DNA of 64,000 nt from Chrysomallon squamiferum (Eukaryota; Mollusca; Gastropoda; Neomphalida; Peltospiridae): contig CM022679.1 in the NCBI GenBank assembly GCA_012295275.1, positions 14,276,842 to 14,340,841 on the forward strand, in the 5' to 3' direction. The first letter of the stretch is position 1, and each line of letters starts with the position of its first letter. Below the pieces are notes generated by a model that worked only from the letters and a program-made list of their open reading frames with translations, made no database searches and was not told the DNA's origin. Shown here one piece after another: positions 25,609 through 36,477 of the stretch. The translations under genes and the position numbers were made by a program.

Positions 25609-26660
25609 ATGAGCTTGAATGCAAAACTAAGTGCAGACTAAAATCTGTCCTATGTAGAGAATCTAAAACAGATAACCCTAACCCATTTTGTGTGTTAGCA
25701 GATCTGCCTGTAATAAATAACTTCTACAAGAAATCTACTCTTGGCATGAAAGCAGAGAACCAATTCCTCTCTCCTTAACCCTCACCCAGAATCCCCTTCT
25801 TTGTCTCTGAAGTCTCAATTCTACTTCTGGTCAGATTCTAGTTATTGTTCACTTAAATGTACATAATGGGTAATAAATAATAATAAATAAAATTTAAATA
25901 AAAGTTAATAATAAAAAATTTCAATAATCATTTACTTGTGGATATTTTGAAAAGATAAATATATAGATTAATTAAATATAAATAAATAAAATGAATAAAA
26001 TAAAATAAACAGATTAAAAAGTAAATGAAAAAGTAAAATGTATAAATAATAATCCAACTTTTAAAAAGGTAACAATGAATGTTGTTAACTTGTACATTTT
26101 TTAATGATAATATAAGTGTTATTAGTTTGGTAAAAGTAAAAAAAAAAGCACACATATTTTCAAAACATATTAGTAATTAGCTATGGTAATTACTACAGGA
26201 AATATACCATGTTTTTATTACAGTATCATAACTGTACATATTGTTACTTCCTTAATTATTATTTTTAAAAACTTAGTCCTTGAAAAAAATGAATAAGAAG
26301 GAGAGAGAAAACCCTGTATAACATAAAATACTCTCACTAAAATTTAAAAATCACATCAGTAGGTTAAACTTATTTTAAAACTTTTAATCTTAACATTTTA
26401 ACTTCTAAAATCTTACATGGGTTAAAGATAAATGCTTTCACAAATATGTCTGTGTTTGTATGTATATATGAATTTGTCTTTGTGTATATGTTTGTATGTA
26501 TGTATGTATGTATGTATGTATGTATGTTTACTCATACACCAACATACACATACATACACATCTAAATTATAGAGCTAATTCAAACTCCTAATATCGTGTT
26601 TATCTCTAAAATTTGTAGTTCCCAGTATTATTATTAGTTTCTGTCATTAAAACTCTGACT

Positions 26661-26848
26661 CTCAGTTAAATGTTACAGTTACACAGAGGTGTAGTGTTTG
26701 GTGAATACTCAGTTAAATGTTACAGTTACACAGAGGTGTAGTGTTTGGTGAATACTCAGTTAAATGTTACAGTTACACAGAGGTGTAGTGTTTGGTGAAT
26801 ACTCAGTTAAATGTTACAGTTACACAGAGGTGTAGTGTTTGGTGAATA
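26661..26848. repeat. 47-bp tandem repeat, four perfect copies
   Basis: The unit starts ctcagttaaatgttacagtt and ends tgtttggtgaata. All four copies appear identical, unlike the decayed long-unit repeats elsewhere in the window, which points to recent amplification or homogenisation. Confidence 0.96.
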
Positions 26849-27367
26849 CATCTCAGTCTGTATCTTGCTTACTGTGTTTGAAATGAATGTTAAAGCATGA
26901 TGAGATGTCATTTCTGTAAAGAAATATATATAAAAATAATAATAATTAAGAAAAGAAAAAGAATGAAGTAAATCTTCAAAATTTATAAATAAATTAATTA
27001 GATTTTAAATTTACGAAATTAAAAAAAAAAAAAAAATAATAGAATTCCCTTAGTAACTCAAACCCTAACCCAATCCAATCCTCAAGGAAACAAATAAAAA
27101 AATATAAAAAAAAATAAAATTAATAAAATTACATAAATTCCAAAAGAATCAATACAGTATAAAAACAAAATAATAAATAAATAAATAAATAAATGTCAAT
27201 AAAATAAAATATAAATATAAATAAAATAAATAATAAAACTACCGTAACAAAAAGAAAGATATTGACAAGAATCCCTTGTGTTGCTGATGTGTGTTATGAC
27301 TGTTAACCCAGTACAGTAAATGTTTTATTTTGCTTCTAAAAACTGAAATATTGAAAATTATTATCAG

Positions 27368-27637
27368 AGCCAGCTCCAAGTAGACATGACCGCCAAGGTG
27401 AGACTGTCCACTCTAAGTGGTCATCTGCAGGTGCACCAGTCCCCAAAACCTTGACCGGCACCGGGCGTAGCATGCCCACTTCTTCGACGCCCACCTCTGC
27501 ATTTAGTGTGCCCACTTCTTGGCCCAAACGGGAGCACATGACTTCCAGGCCTGTCACCAAGGAAACACGGTCGAAAGGGCTGGATCTGTTCTTGCGACAA
27601 CAGGACAAATTAATTAAGCTTGGTGCTGATGTGAAAG
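27368..27637 (+). CDS. SORBS1: Exon 7: Ser/Thr/Pro-rich linker exon with C-terminal amphipathic stretch
   Basis: Follows attatcag and ends GTGAAAG|GTAGAA; 270 nt, 90 codons, phase 1-1. The first part (EPAPSRHDRQGETVHSKWSS) leads to a Pro/Thr-rich middle (MPTSSTPTSAFSVPTSWPKR) and a more helical end (KGLDLFLRQQDKLIKLGADVK). The last 20 residues look amphipathic and could be a short binding helix, which is inference. A strong in-exon donor-like GTGAGA and a CTGCAG lie 33 nt apart inside the exon. No known domain. Confidence 0.9.
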
Positions 27638-28795
27638 GTAGAATACTATGCTATCGGCATGTGCATGTCACCTTAGCACTCACAAAGGAATGTTTCTGCC
27701 CTGTTTGTATCTAAAAAATTTTTTTTATTTATACATGTATATTAGACTGGGTATTTTACAGTTAAAAAATCTCATAAAAATATGTGTATATTTATTAGAA
27801 ACATTATTATTATTATTTAAATAAAATGAAAGGTGATGATAATGATGGTAATAGCAGTTGTGAAGTAATTTAATGATAATGATGATAAAGTAATGATAAT
27901 AATAATAACAACAGTGTTGGTGATTATAATGATATAAGTGATTGTTATAATCATCAGTGCCTGTTAAAAGCAAGACAAATGAAAATCATTACTTTTAAGA
28001 TAAAATAATAATAATAATTTTAAAAAAATATATATAATTATAGAGTTTTTTTTTTATAAACAATACCAATAACAATAATTATATTTTAAAATATACACAG
28101 GTTCTGTTATTTTTCTCACAGAAAAATGTATTTCTCATTATAAAAGGAAATCCAGTCTAAAAAACCCCATAGTGTTCTGTGGTAAATTCCTCCCCTTTCC
28201 TTGAATAACTTACAATTCCTGCTTTCAAAAATAACCACCAATTGAGGAATGTTACGCTTAAAGCAAGCATGTTGTTCAGTGAAATACATCTGGCAAACTA
28301 ACATATAAATAACCAAATTAAAAAAATATAAATTTCTCAGAATGATAAGTCAGAATATTCGATATTGTAGTTTGGAAAATAGCATGTTGTTTTATATATA
28401 GTTTCATCGTTAAGATGAAATATTTGGTTATTAAACTGAGTAGAAAAATAAAAATAGAAACAAGAACATTTTCAGGTATAGTAGGTTCTTTAGAGAAATA
28501 GGAAACAGAAAAATTAAAACATTAGGTTAAAATTAAAAAGTTGTTGTTTTTTGTTTTTTAAAATCTTTTCATTATTTGTTTATTTATTTATTTATTTATA
28601 TCCCTTGTGCAGAATGAATGTTTTGTTGGAATTCAAGCTGTTTTTAGCTCTTTTTTATTTTTTAAATTCACAGTTTTAACATAATGTTGCGTTTTTACAC
28701 TTGTTCAGAATTATGTTGTTGTTACTGCGAATTTTTTTCAAAATTGTTCCTTTATGAAAGCAGGCAAAAGATATAATAAAAATAAACAGCAGAAG

Positions 28796-28849
<54 letters not shown>

Positions 28850-29412
28850 TTAAACAAAATGATCTACAAAAATAAAGTCTTTTGAAATCAACTACAGAAT
28901 TTCAAAAAAACAATTTTTAATTTTTTTTTTCAACATAGAACTCAAATGATTTAATTTAATAACTGGTTTGTTATTTATTTTAATGCTTTTATTTATTTTC
29001 CATTAAGTATATAATATTCATACATATCTTTTGCCACCTTTCATTTGACAGTACACTGGTACTGATTTCCTTGAACACATACGCTTACTTTCAAGTTTCA
29101 CCAGTTTAAAATTTAGGGAAAAGATGTCACCCACATTGATGAAGAAATGAGTGTGGTGCCTCATGCAGGTAGTGTTAAAGCTGGTGTTTTATCAATGAAA
29201 GAAAAAAAAGGAAAAAAAAAAACCTTCAAGGAAACATTTACCAGTTGCATTGTTGATGGCATATTCATGACAAAGAGCATTTGAGTTGATTTTTTCATGG
29301 GATTTTTTTGTTTAAATATTTAAACTTTTTTGTGTTTCTTTTTAATTTTTTTTTTTTGCATTAATGTGTTCACAAAAAATTTGATTAACCAAAACTTTTG
29401 TTTTCTCACTAG
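27638..29412 (+). other. Intron 7 with (AAT)n microsatellite
   Basis: AAT/ATT-rich; a clean (AAT)n run of about 17 units lies at 28797-28847. A possible alternative first exon (ATG at 29147, donor at 29168) is treated under findings. Confidence 0.8.
28797..28847. repeat. (AAT)n microsatellite
   Basis: About 17 uninterrupted AAT units. Confidence 0.95.
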
Positions 29413-29805
29413 ACATGCACTTGACTGAATCACCAGAAAACAGCAGAATAGCTAGTTATGGAAGAGGATCACCTCAGTCCTCTGTAAAACGAGAAATGTT
29501 TGGTGGTAGTGTTCAGTCAGGGAGGGAAGGACACTTGGTTCAAGACCAGCCACCTCTCCCACAGCCCCCGGAAAGAAACTCCTCTTTCCGCCCTGCATTA
29601 TCCCAGCCTCCCTCACACATTAAACCCCCAACATACGAACAGAGTGTCAACAGAGCCCCCAACGTTAGCGAGATTCCCAGTTTCATGACCCATCCTGAAG
29701 TGGGCAGATTTCAGCAGCTTGACCAGCGTGATGTGAAGGAGTTTAAGCCAAAACAACCCGAGTGGAGTCCCAAACGAACCTCGAAGCCAGCAATTAGAAC
29801 AGCAG
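29413..29805 (+). CDS. SORBS1: Exon 8: Pro/Ser-rich linker ending near a Trp-Ser-Pro motif
   Basis: Acceptor ttttctcactag; proposed donor ACAGCAG|GTCAGT. 393 nt, 131 codons, phase 1-1. Notable stretches are DQPPLPQPPERNSSFRPALS (proline-rich, SH3-ligand-like) and KEFKPKQPEWSPKRTSKP, the W-S-P motif shared with exons 12, 13 and 21. Read straight on, this frame hits TGA at 29838, while clear coding continues in the +1 frame. The end of this exon is therefore uncertain: a very short intron, a one-base indel and a true frameshift are all possible. Confidence 0.8.
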
Positions 29806-29863
29806 GTCAGTCATTCAGATCAGCAGAAAAGCCATTTTGATCAGCAAAGCCATCATTATTTAG
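29806..29863 (+). other. Putative 58-nt mini-intron or frame-break zone
   Basis: Splicing GTCAGT (29806) to TTATTTAG (ends 29863) gives phase 1 on both sides and joins the two open frames. An acceptor at 29887 (GATCATTTAG) would also fit with 82 nt. Against splicing, the same bases read in the +1 frame give coding-like Gln-rich repeats (DQQKSHFDQQSHHYLEQQ) matching the downstream protein. Confidence 0.4.
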
Positions 29864-31663
29864 AGCAGCAGAATGCTGATCATTTAGATAGGTCCAGACA
29901 TCCTCAAAGGCCATTTCAGAAAAATGAAGATTTCAGCAGACTCCATGGCGTGGGACAGTTTGACAGGTTTGATCATCAGTCCATGCCTCATTATCAGGCA
30001 TCCAGAAATGCAGAAGGCTTTGATAGAAATGTACCTCAGCAAACTCTTCCACAACATACAGAATTTGGTAGAACTGGGCAGGCAAGAGACAGGTCTGATG
30101 ACCAGCAGTTTCCAGGAATTTCTGGTTCCAGGAGTTCAAGTGCTGTGACTAGCCCAATGTTTGGGAAACCTCAAGGAAAAGAACCAAGCTGGATGGTGTC
30201 TGAAGATGATTCAGTGTTTCTTGAACCAGATTTGGGTAAGAAACAAGACAGCAGACTTGCAACCTCTCAGTTTGGCAAAGAACCTGTGGGTGATGCTGGC
30301 AGAAACAATGAAGGAGTTGGATATGGAAGACATTTTGAGCAGGATTTTAGACAGAGGCAGCAGGATAAAGACATGGGTCTTCATCAACAGAGACAGGATA
30401 GACCAATTGGATATCATCAACAGAGAGAAGATAGGGATTTTGGACATTTTCAGCAAAGATCAGATAGGGAAACTGGACACTTTCAGCAGATGCAAGATAG
30501 GGATGCTGGACAGTTTCAGCAGAGGAAAGACAGGGATATGGGACAGGTTCAGAATCATCAACCTCCATGGTCTAAGGATGAACACAGACATGAGTTTGGT
30601 ACATCTTATTCACAACCAACATCAGCAACAGGACCAGGAAAAGGTGGTGATCAGCCTTTGTCCCAAGCCTCCACTTCTCCTTACCCAATGCCATCAAGAA
30701 GCCTAAGTGTAGACAGTTCTCCTAGAATGATCCCTATAGAAATCAGGAGAACAAAGCCAGTGCCTTTCAAACCAGAGAAGACCACAAGTGAGTCAGATGC
30801 ATTTGATTTTCGCCCTCAGACTGAGTCTTCATTCTCGCCCTGGAAGCCGAGTGCTAGCAAACCTGATGATGGCAGCCAAGGATCCCAGTTTGCAGCTGGG
30901 TCCTATTCCACACTACCTGCCAAGCGGTCTGCTAGACTGGACAATGTGACAGATGCGAGGGACAGTGAGGGACATTTCGATTTCAATATTTATTCCACTC
31001 TGCCAACTATCAAGCCTCTAAGGTCAAAGAAAAGTGTAGAGTTTGCAGACATGCCAACTCGGTATCCCCATGGTGATCTTTCCTCTACCCCAGACTTGTC
31101 CAGGCAAGGGTCTTATGGTACCCCTGGTGATCTTCCTTACACATCAACCAAACCTAAAAGCTCTTTATATAAACCAGGTGACATTTCCATCCCAGACAGG
31201 TCTGCCGATTCATCTAGAAAAGATAGTGATTTTTCTCTTTCTGAATTTTCAATTGAACAAAAAATCCCTTCAAGAAAAGAGGGTGATTTGTCACTCACAG
31301 ACTTCAGTGGTATCCAGTCCAAAAGTCCGTCCGTCCGATCTGACTTTCCTTTGACAGACACCTACCCAAGCAAAACGAAAAAGGACTATTCTGAACCTCT
31401 CTGGGCCAGCACTGATGTTGTTAGCTCCAGTCCGAAAAGTTCCCGAGACGACCGATCCACGTCGAGTTCCAACGTGACGAGCTCTGACTCTCGGGACACG
31501 ATTGTCAGCCGCGACAGCAGCAGCAGGGTCAGGGATCTTATCAAGGACGATGAGACGACGACGATGACGATGATGAAACAGGAGAAACTGATCCCTGTCA
31601 CAGTAATCCACGAAGAAGCTGGCAAGTCGAGTGTAGAGAAAGTCAAACTGGGACAAGCTAAAG
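29864..31663 (+). CDS. SORBS1: Exon 9: very long Gln/Asp/Ser-rich linker exon
   Basis: 1800 nt (600 codons) from the preferred acceptor to AAAG|GTAGAG, phase 1 out. The start is uncertain because the +1 frame is open further upstream to about 29737. Order of content: Gln/His-rich region, 11-residue repeats (30364-30564), proline/serine region with W-K-P, two YSTLP motifs near 30904 and 30991, a tract with GDLS/GDIS repeats (31070-31360), and a Ser/Asp/Arg-rich end with a DDETTTMTMM acidic stretch. Strongly biased and probably disordered. Long glutamine-rich linkers are not a known catalytic module, and no domain is recognised. The opposite strand also shows open frames here; these are shadows. 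Confidence 0.88.
30364..30564 (+). repeat. Coding 33-bp minisatellite: 11-residue repeats
   Basis: Six units of pattern D-[RK]-x-x-G-x-[FH]-Q-Q-[RM]-x: DKDMGLHQQRQ, DRPIGYHQQRE, DRDFGHFQQRS, DRETGHFQQMQ, DRDAGQFQQRK and a partial DRDMGQVQ. Charged Asp-Arg pairs alternate with Gln pairs. Confidence 0.93.
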
Positions 31664-33016
31664 GTAGAGTCTGATTGCACGACAGCAGCAGCATTGTGGC
31701 CATCGGGATGTTATGTTGTGAATCACAAACAGAACAAAGGTCCCATACAGCATGGCTCGCACACTGTCTGTGTTTGTGGTTTTAGCATGGAGTGACTAAT
31801 ATCTCTTAACAATCAATGTCCCATTTGTGGAAAACAGAAAGAAAGTTTTTGTGCTTGTGGTAATTTTTAAAAAATTAAAAAAAAAAAAAAGTCTTCAGTA
31901 CAAATTTAACTTTTTATGAGCTAACATTACAAACATGATGCATTGTGTTGACCGTTTAATAAAAATTAACATTCATTAATATATATATTTTTTTAATTGT
32001 GACTGCATGATAGAGGTTGGACAAAGATTTGCCAAAAAGTGTGTAAGTTTGTGGTCGTTATTAGCAATTCATATGCTTTAATAATGTTTTTTGTATGTTT
32101 TTTTAACAGTATCAAATCTTTAAATGAATATGATTCTTTTTTTTTTTTTCTTAGTTTATAGTTTGTGTAAGTTGTGTTAAATTATAATATTTTCATATGT
32201 CATTGGGAATAATTCATTAAGATTTTCTATAATTAGAATTTTTATAGTTTCAGGTCTCTTAACATTGAAAATATTACTGCTTAAACATTTTTACATAATT
32301 GCTATTACACTATTAACAGGATAAACCGCAGTATTTGACTAACAGATTTCAGTAAGGTGATAAAACAGTATAATGATTTTTAACTGCACAATTACATATT
32401 GGCAATCTCTGGCAACATATTATGATTCTTCTAGTATAGAATTACATACTACTACGTCTGACTCCTGATTTAGTCATTGCCTTGATGATCATCATACTGC
32501 GTTCAGAAGAAAATTCAAAAATCTTAAGTCATCAAATTGACCAATAATACAGAATGACTGTACCAAAAACACACCTAGAAAAGGTGCCCTATTTTCACTC
32601 TTTATAAATAAAATTTAAAAAATTAATTAATCAGTGTTCTAATCCTTTTCTCTACATCACCCAATTTTCAGTGAAATCTGTAACCATCATGAGACTTATA
32701 AAATAAATTGTTTTACCGAGATAACGGATTGAAATAGCTTTAAATTACAGTTAACCAGTTTGTTGGCATCATTTTAGGTTGATGTTTTTTCCTTCTGGAT
32801 TTAACATTACACAGACAAAGTGTACCAGTTTCTTCAGAGTTCACCTAACCAGTAATTAGCATTTGTACATACAAAAACCAGACCAGTGATTTTTTTTTGT
32901 TTTTTGTTTCCTTTGCTAAAAATAGATCATCTGGCATTTTTGGAATGGTACATTCATTAACACTCCTTAATCCTGACTGGGATAGCTAGTGACTAAGATT
33001 TTTGTTTCAAAAACTG

Positions 33017-33048
33017 TATATAAAGCGGAAAAAACTAAACTTTCAGAT
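33017..33048 (+). promoter_or_regulatory. Possible intronic core promoter (TATA box plus initiator)
   Basis: TATATAAAG starts at 33017, and TTTCAGATTT places an initiator-like A at 33045, about 26-28 bases downstream, a normal TATA-to-start distance. Local sequence is less AT-rich than the surroundings. TATA-like strings are common in AT-rich DNA, so this is weak. Confidence 0.22.
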
Positions 33049-33489
33049 TTCGTTTCGTTGTAAGAGAGGATGTCTGTTTGGGGTTTTTTCTTTTCTTTTC
33101 GAAAGGCTTTAACCAAATAACAAAACAATATGGTTGCAAGTGAGTACTAAACTGGTAGATGTAGAAAGCGTTTCGTGTTACCTGTTGTATAAATATCTCA
33201 CCTGTTGAGCTGAAAATAGCTTGGAGCTCTGTGATTCCTTTTCAAGTCGTAGCTTGTCTTATACAAGCAGGATGGTTCTTTACTTTTTTCCGGCTGTTAG
33301 TTTTACTTGCTTGTATTATTTTAACGAGTTTCTGTAATATTTTGTACTTTGAGCAAAACTGGGTTATTATTTTTCTTCTTACAGTGTGAGGGTTAACTGA
33401 AAATGTGGTAAAAAAGTAATTTTTGAAGGTTTTTTTACTTCTGTTTTTAATTGTGCCAAATAAAAAAAAAATAAAAAAAAAGTAAAAAA

Positions 33490-33525
<36 letters not shown>

Positions 33526-35089
33526 TAATATTAATAAATAGAAGTAAAATAATTCCATTTTCATTTTCTTTTTATAAATTTATAATCTATTTTTAAAAAA
33601 AGTCATTCTCACAAATTTTTATTTTTTATTTATAAACAATTTTTTTTTTAAACCAGTTTATAATTTAAAAATTCCAACTTCTAAGACATGCACCTGAACA
33701 TATTTTTATTATCATCATTATTATTTTTCTTTTTTACAAAATTATAATAGTCCAGGTTATAAATGCTCTTTTTTTTTTTAACAACACCTGCATTTTACAA
33801 AAAAAAAAAAAAAAAAAAAAAAAATATTTTAATATAATTCACAATAATCTTAAATACATTTTCATGCTCTGAGTTGTAATGCATTGATTTCTTCACTCCA
33901 CCAATTCAGACTAAATGAAAGACTGCATAATGTGCCCGCCTGTATTCCCGTGGGTGCCTCAGCTAACAAATAAAACTGTTTTCACACACTGCCGAGTCAA
34001 TAACAGATTTATTTATGAGCACAACTCAGTGTTTTATATCAGATATTGAAAACCGCGAGTTCCGATTTCATGTCCAATTAATAGATATTGGTTAACTTGT
34101 TTATGGCTTATTATGGATTTTTGTTGGATTTTTATTGTTAAATCGAGTTCTATGAGTTATTTTGGTGATTATGTAAGTATGTATGAATGTATTTACGTAT
34201 ATGAATATGTATATGACTATGAATGATGCGTGTGTGAGTGTGTTTATATACAGTTGGTGTATCAGTCTATGTTGTGAGCTTGTGTTTCTGAATTTTTTTA
34301 AAGCCTTTTTGAAAACAAGTCAATATCAGAAAATGTATCATGGTATTTAAATATTAATTTAACAAAATATTTATTATTATTCATATTCATATTATTATTA
34401 TTATTCCTTTTACATACTTATAAATTTGCTAATCTTTATATCTGCATTCTACATATCATGAACTTAACACAGTAGCCAACATAACCATAGCAGTAGGATG
34501 TATGAAATTATATTATATATTTAACTGGTGGTTGTGTATATATCACAGTTTCCACGCTATTTACTATCATCCTAGTATCTGACATCATGTAAATAACAGC
34601 ATGTGATGATGATTGTATGTAGTTAGAACTATTTAAATAGAAAGTAATATTAGTTTTATTTTGGGTGATATGACTCCATACTGGATAGTAAAATGAATGC
34701 TACAAAACATAGTTATTTTTTTATTTGATAATATTTATACCATTGTAGTATGATTGTTATCAAGGATATTTAATTAGCTATTTTTGTTTTCTTGATACCC
34801 ATTTAATAACAGTATACATTCTTATTTACTTAAATAGAAAACATGAATACCTTACTAGATATGACAAAACATATTTGGAGTTATTTGACTTCATAGTATG
34901 CATAACAATGTAATGTACAAATGATTTAGTTATTTTATTTCATAATATGTAAAGCACTGTAGCATAAAAATGACTTTGATTTGATAATACTACACTGTAG
35001 TACCAAAAATACTTGGACAAATTTAATTTGATAATATGCACAAGAGTAGAGTATTTCAACTACTGTTTTTAATTCTTTGATAATAAATG

Positions 35090-35370
35090 TTATATATAGA
35101 TAATATAAAAGTTTAACAGTGTTATTTCCTTTGATAATATCTTTATCATTGAAGTTAACAGTACGATGTAACTGATAATGTCCTTATCATTGAAGTTTGA
35201 CAATATAATGTAAATCACAATGTCTTTATCATTGAAGTTTAACAAATAAGGTACATGATAAAATCATAAACACTGAAATTTAACAAATTAATGTAGCTGA
35301 TAACAGCTACTTTCAACACCAGAATTTAACAAGATCATGCAACTGACAATTATCTTCAACACTGATTATA
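35090..35370. repeat. Degenerate ~50-60 bp tandem repeat
   Basis: The core 'gataatgtctttatcattgaagtttaacaaatwaatgta' recurs about five times, diverging outward. Confidence 0.7.
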
Positions 35371-36082
35371 ATAATTCCAGGGAGTTATTACATTTAATAA
35401 TGTATCAGATAATACAGCTTCATTAGATTTGATTAGATAATAGCTTACGTGTTGCGTGACATTACGTTCAATTATTTCATTAGGACGTAGCCATTATTCT
35501 GCCTGCTGTAATATCCCATGGCATCATGTGTTTCTCCTCTTTCTTCTGACTGACTGTACAAATTACAGTTTACAGCTTAATGGAGTCTGATATTACACTG
35601 GCAGAAATGATTATGTTGTTTATTACCTGTTTGCAGAAAGCAAACTTCAGTCACCTGTTAATAACGATAAGGTGAACAAGACGATGTGATTGATAAAGAT
35701 TGTTCATTTTGGTATTGCAGAAATTTATTAAAAATATTTAGGTTATCCATATTTATTGATTTTATTGTATTATTAATTATTTTATTTTGTAATTATTTTT
35801 ATTTTAAATTTTTTTGTGTATTTAAGTTTATTTCTTTTCATAAAAGGTGATTTGTTTGAATTTTTTTTATAAATAGTTATAGAAAGATTTATTTGTCTTT
35901 TAATTCTCTACATATTTTTTTTTTATCATCTGCATTTTAGATATTTTATTTTATTTTATTTTATTTTCATTAGTTCATATTTTGATTTATTTTTTTCCAT
36001 TCATTCATTCATTTAATGATTTCATTTTAATTATTGATTAACATAATTTTTTAATTAATTATTATTATTACTTTTGCTTTAG

Positions 36083-36142
36083 ATGAAAATACAGAAAACC
36101 AGACATTTAACAGTCTACCACCATATAAAACTTCTTTCTCAG
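36083..36142 (+). CDS. SORBS1: Exon 10: 60-nt linker cassette exon
   Basis: Acceptor cttttgctttag, donor TTCTCAG|GTAAAC, phase 1-1. It encodes 20 residues, starting DENTENQTFNSL and ending PPYKTSFS. The P-P-Y element is a possible WW-domain ligand, which is inference. Supported by splice sites and phase only. Confidence 0.83.
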
Positions 36143-36240
36143 GTAAACCATTTTTGTTTATCATTTTTACTGTCAAACTCTAACAGTTTTATCATAACAA
36201 TATTATTAGCATTGTATTGGTTAAATGAAGAGTTATTTAA

Positions 36241-36274
<34 letters not shown>

Positions 36275-36414
36275 TTAATAAATAATAACAATAACAATAA
36301 CAATAATAAAATAAAAAAATAGATAATAGTAAAAAATAATAATATAAAAAATATAAGTGAATAATAATAATTATTTTTATAATTTTAAATTTATGCTATT
36401 TTTTGTTTTTGCAG

Positions 36415-36477
36415 AGAAACCTTCAGAAGCCCCACTAAACGGTCCTAGAGATCAGCATCAAGTAACTCCTAAACCAG
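36415..36477 (+). CDS. SORBS1: Exon 11: 63-nt linker cassette exon
   Basis: Acceptor tttttgcag, donor AAACCAG|GTAACT, phase 1-1. It encodes 21 residues (EKPSEAPLNGPRDQHQV then TPKP), Pro-rich and polar. The upstream 272-bp intron contains AAT/AAC repeats. Skippable without a frame change. Confidence 0.84.

Larger units (their letters stand above)
21898..27367 (+). other. Intron 6 (5.5 kb), repeat-rich
   Basis: No exon supported. It contains a degenerate 'gaaatcttttgagtttgaaa' block (22090-22330), GT runs near 22390 and 22530, (CA)n at 23026-23078, a duplicated ~83-bp block at 24106-24271, (CA)n at 24530-24591, (TA)n at 25573-25605, GTAT at 26493-26527, the 47-bp x 4 repeat at 26661-26848 and AAAT-rich DNA to about 27240. 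Confidence 0.8.
31664..36082 (+). other. Intron 9 (4.4 kb)
   Basis: No exon supported. It contains a TATA-like element near 33019, an (AAT)n run at 33491-33532, poly-A at 33799-33823, a less AT-rich stretch at 33890-34080, degenerate ~50-60 bp repeats at 35090-35370 and T-rich DNA before exon 10. It separates the PDZ/linker half from the SoHo half. Confidence 0.8.

Noticed and set aside
26661-26848. Repeat considered as a CRISPR-like array
   Set aside because: Copies are directly adjacent with no spacers, inside a eukaryotic intron.
29415-29415. ATG at the start of exon 8 as a gene start
   Set aside because: It directly follows an acceptor AG and the exon fits the upstream phase, so it is an internal Met.
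30161-30706. 181-codon plus-strand open frame in another frame of exon 9
   Set aside because: Follows the 33-bp repeat in an alternative frame; codon use and composition are not protein-like, and the main frame is open over 1.8 kb.
31291-31703. Minus-strand open frames of 105-129 codons
   Set aside because: They lie opposite the GC-rich end of exon 9, which has splice and phase support on the plus strand.
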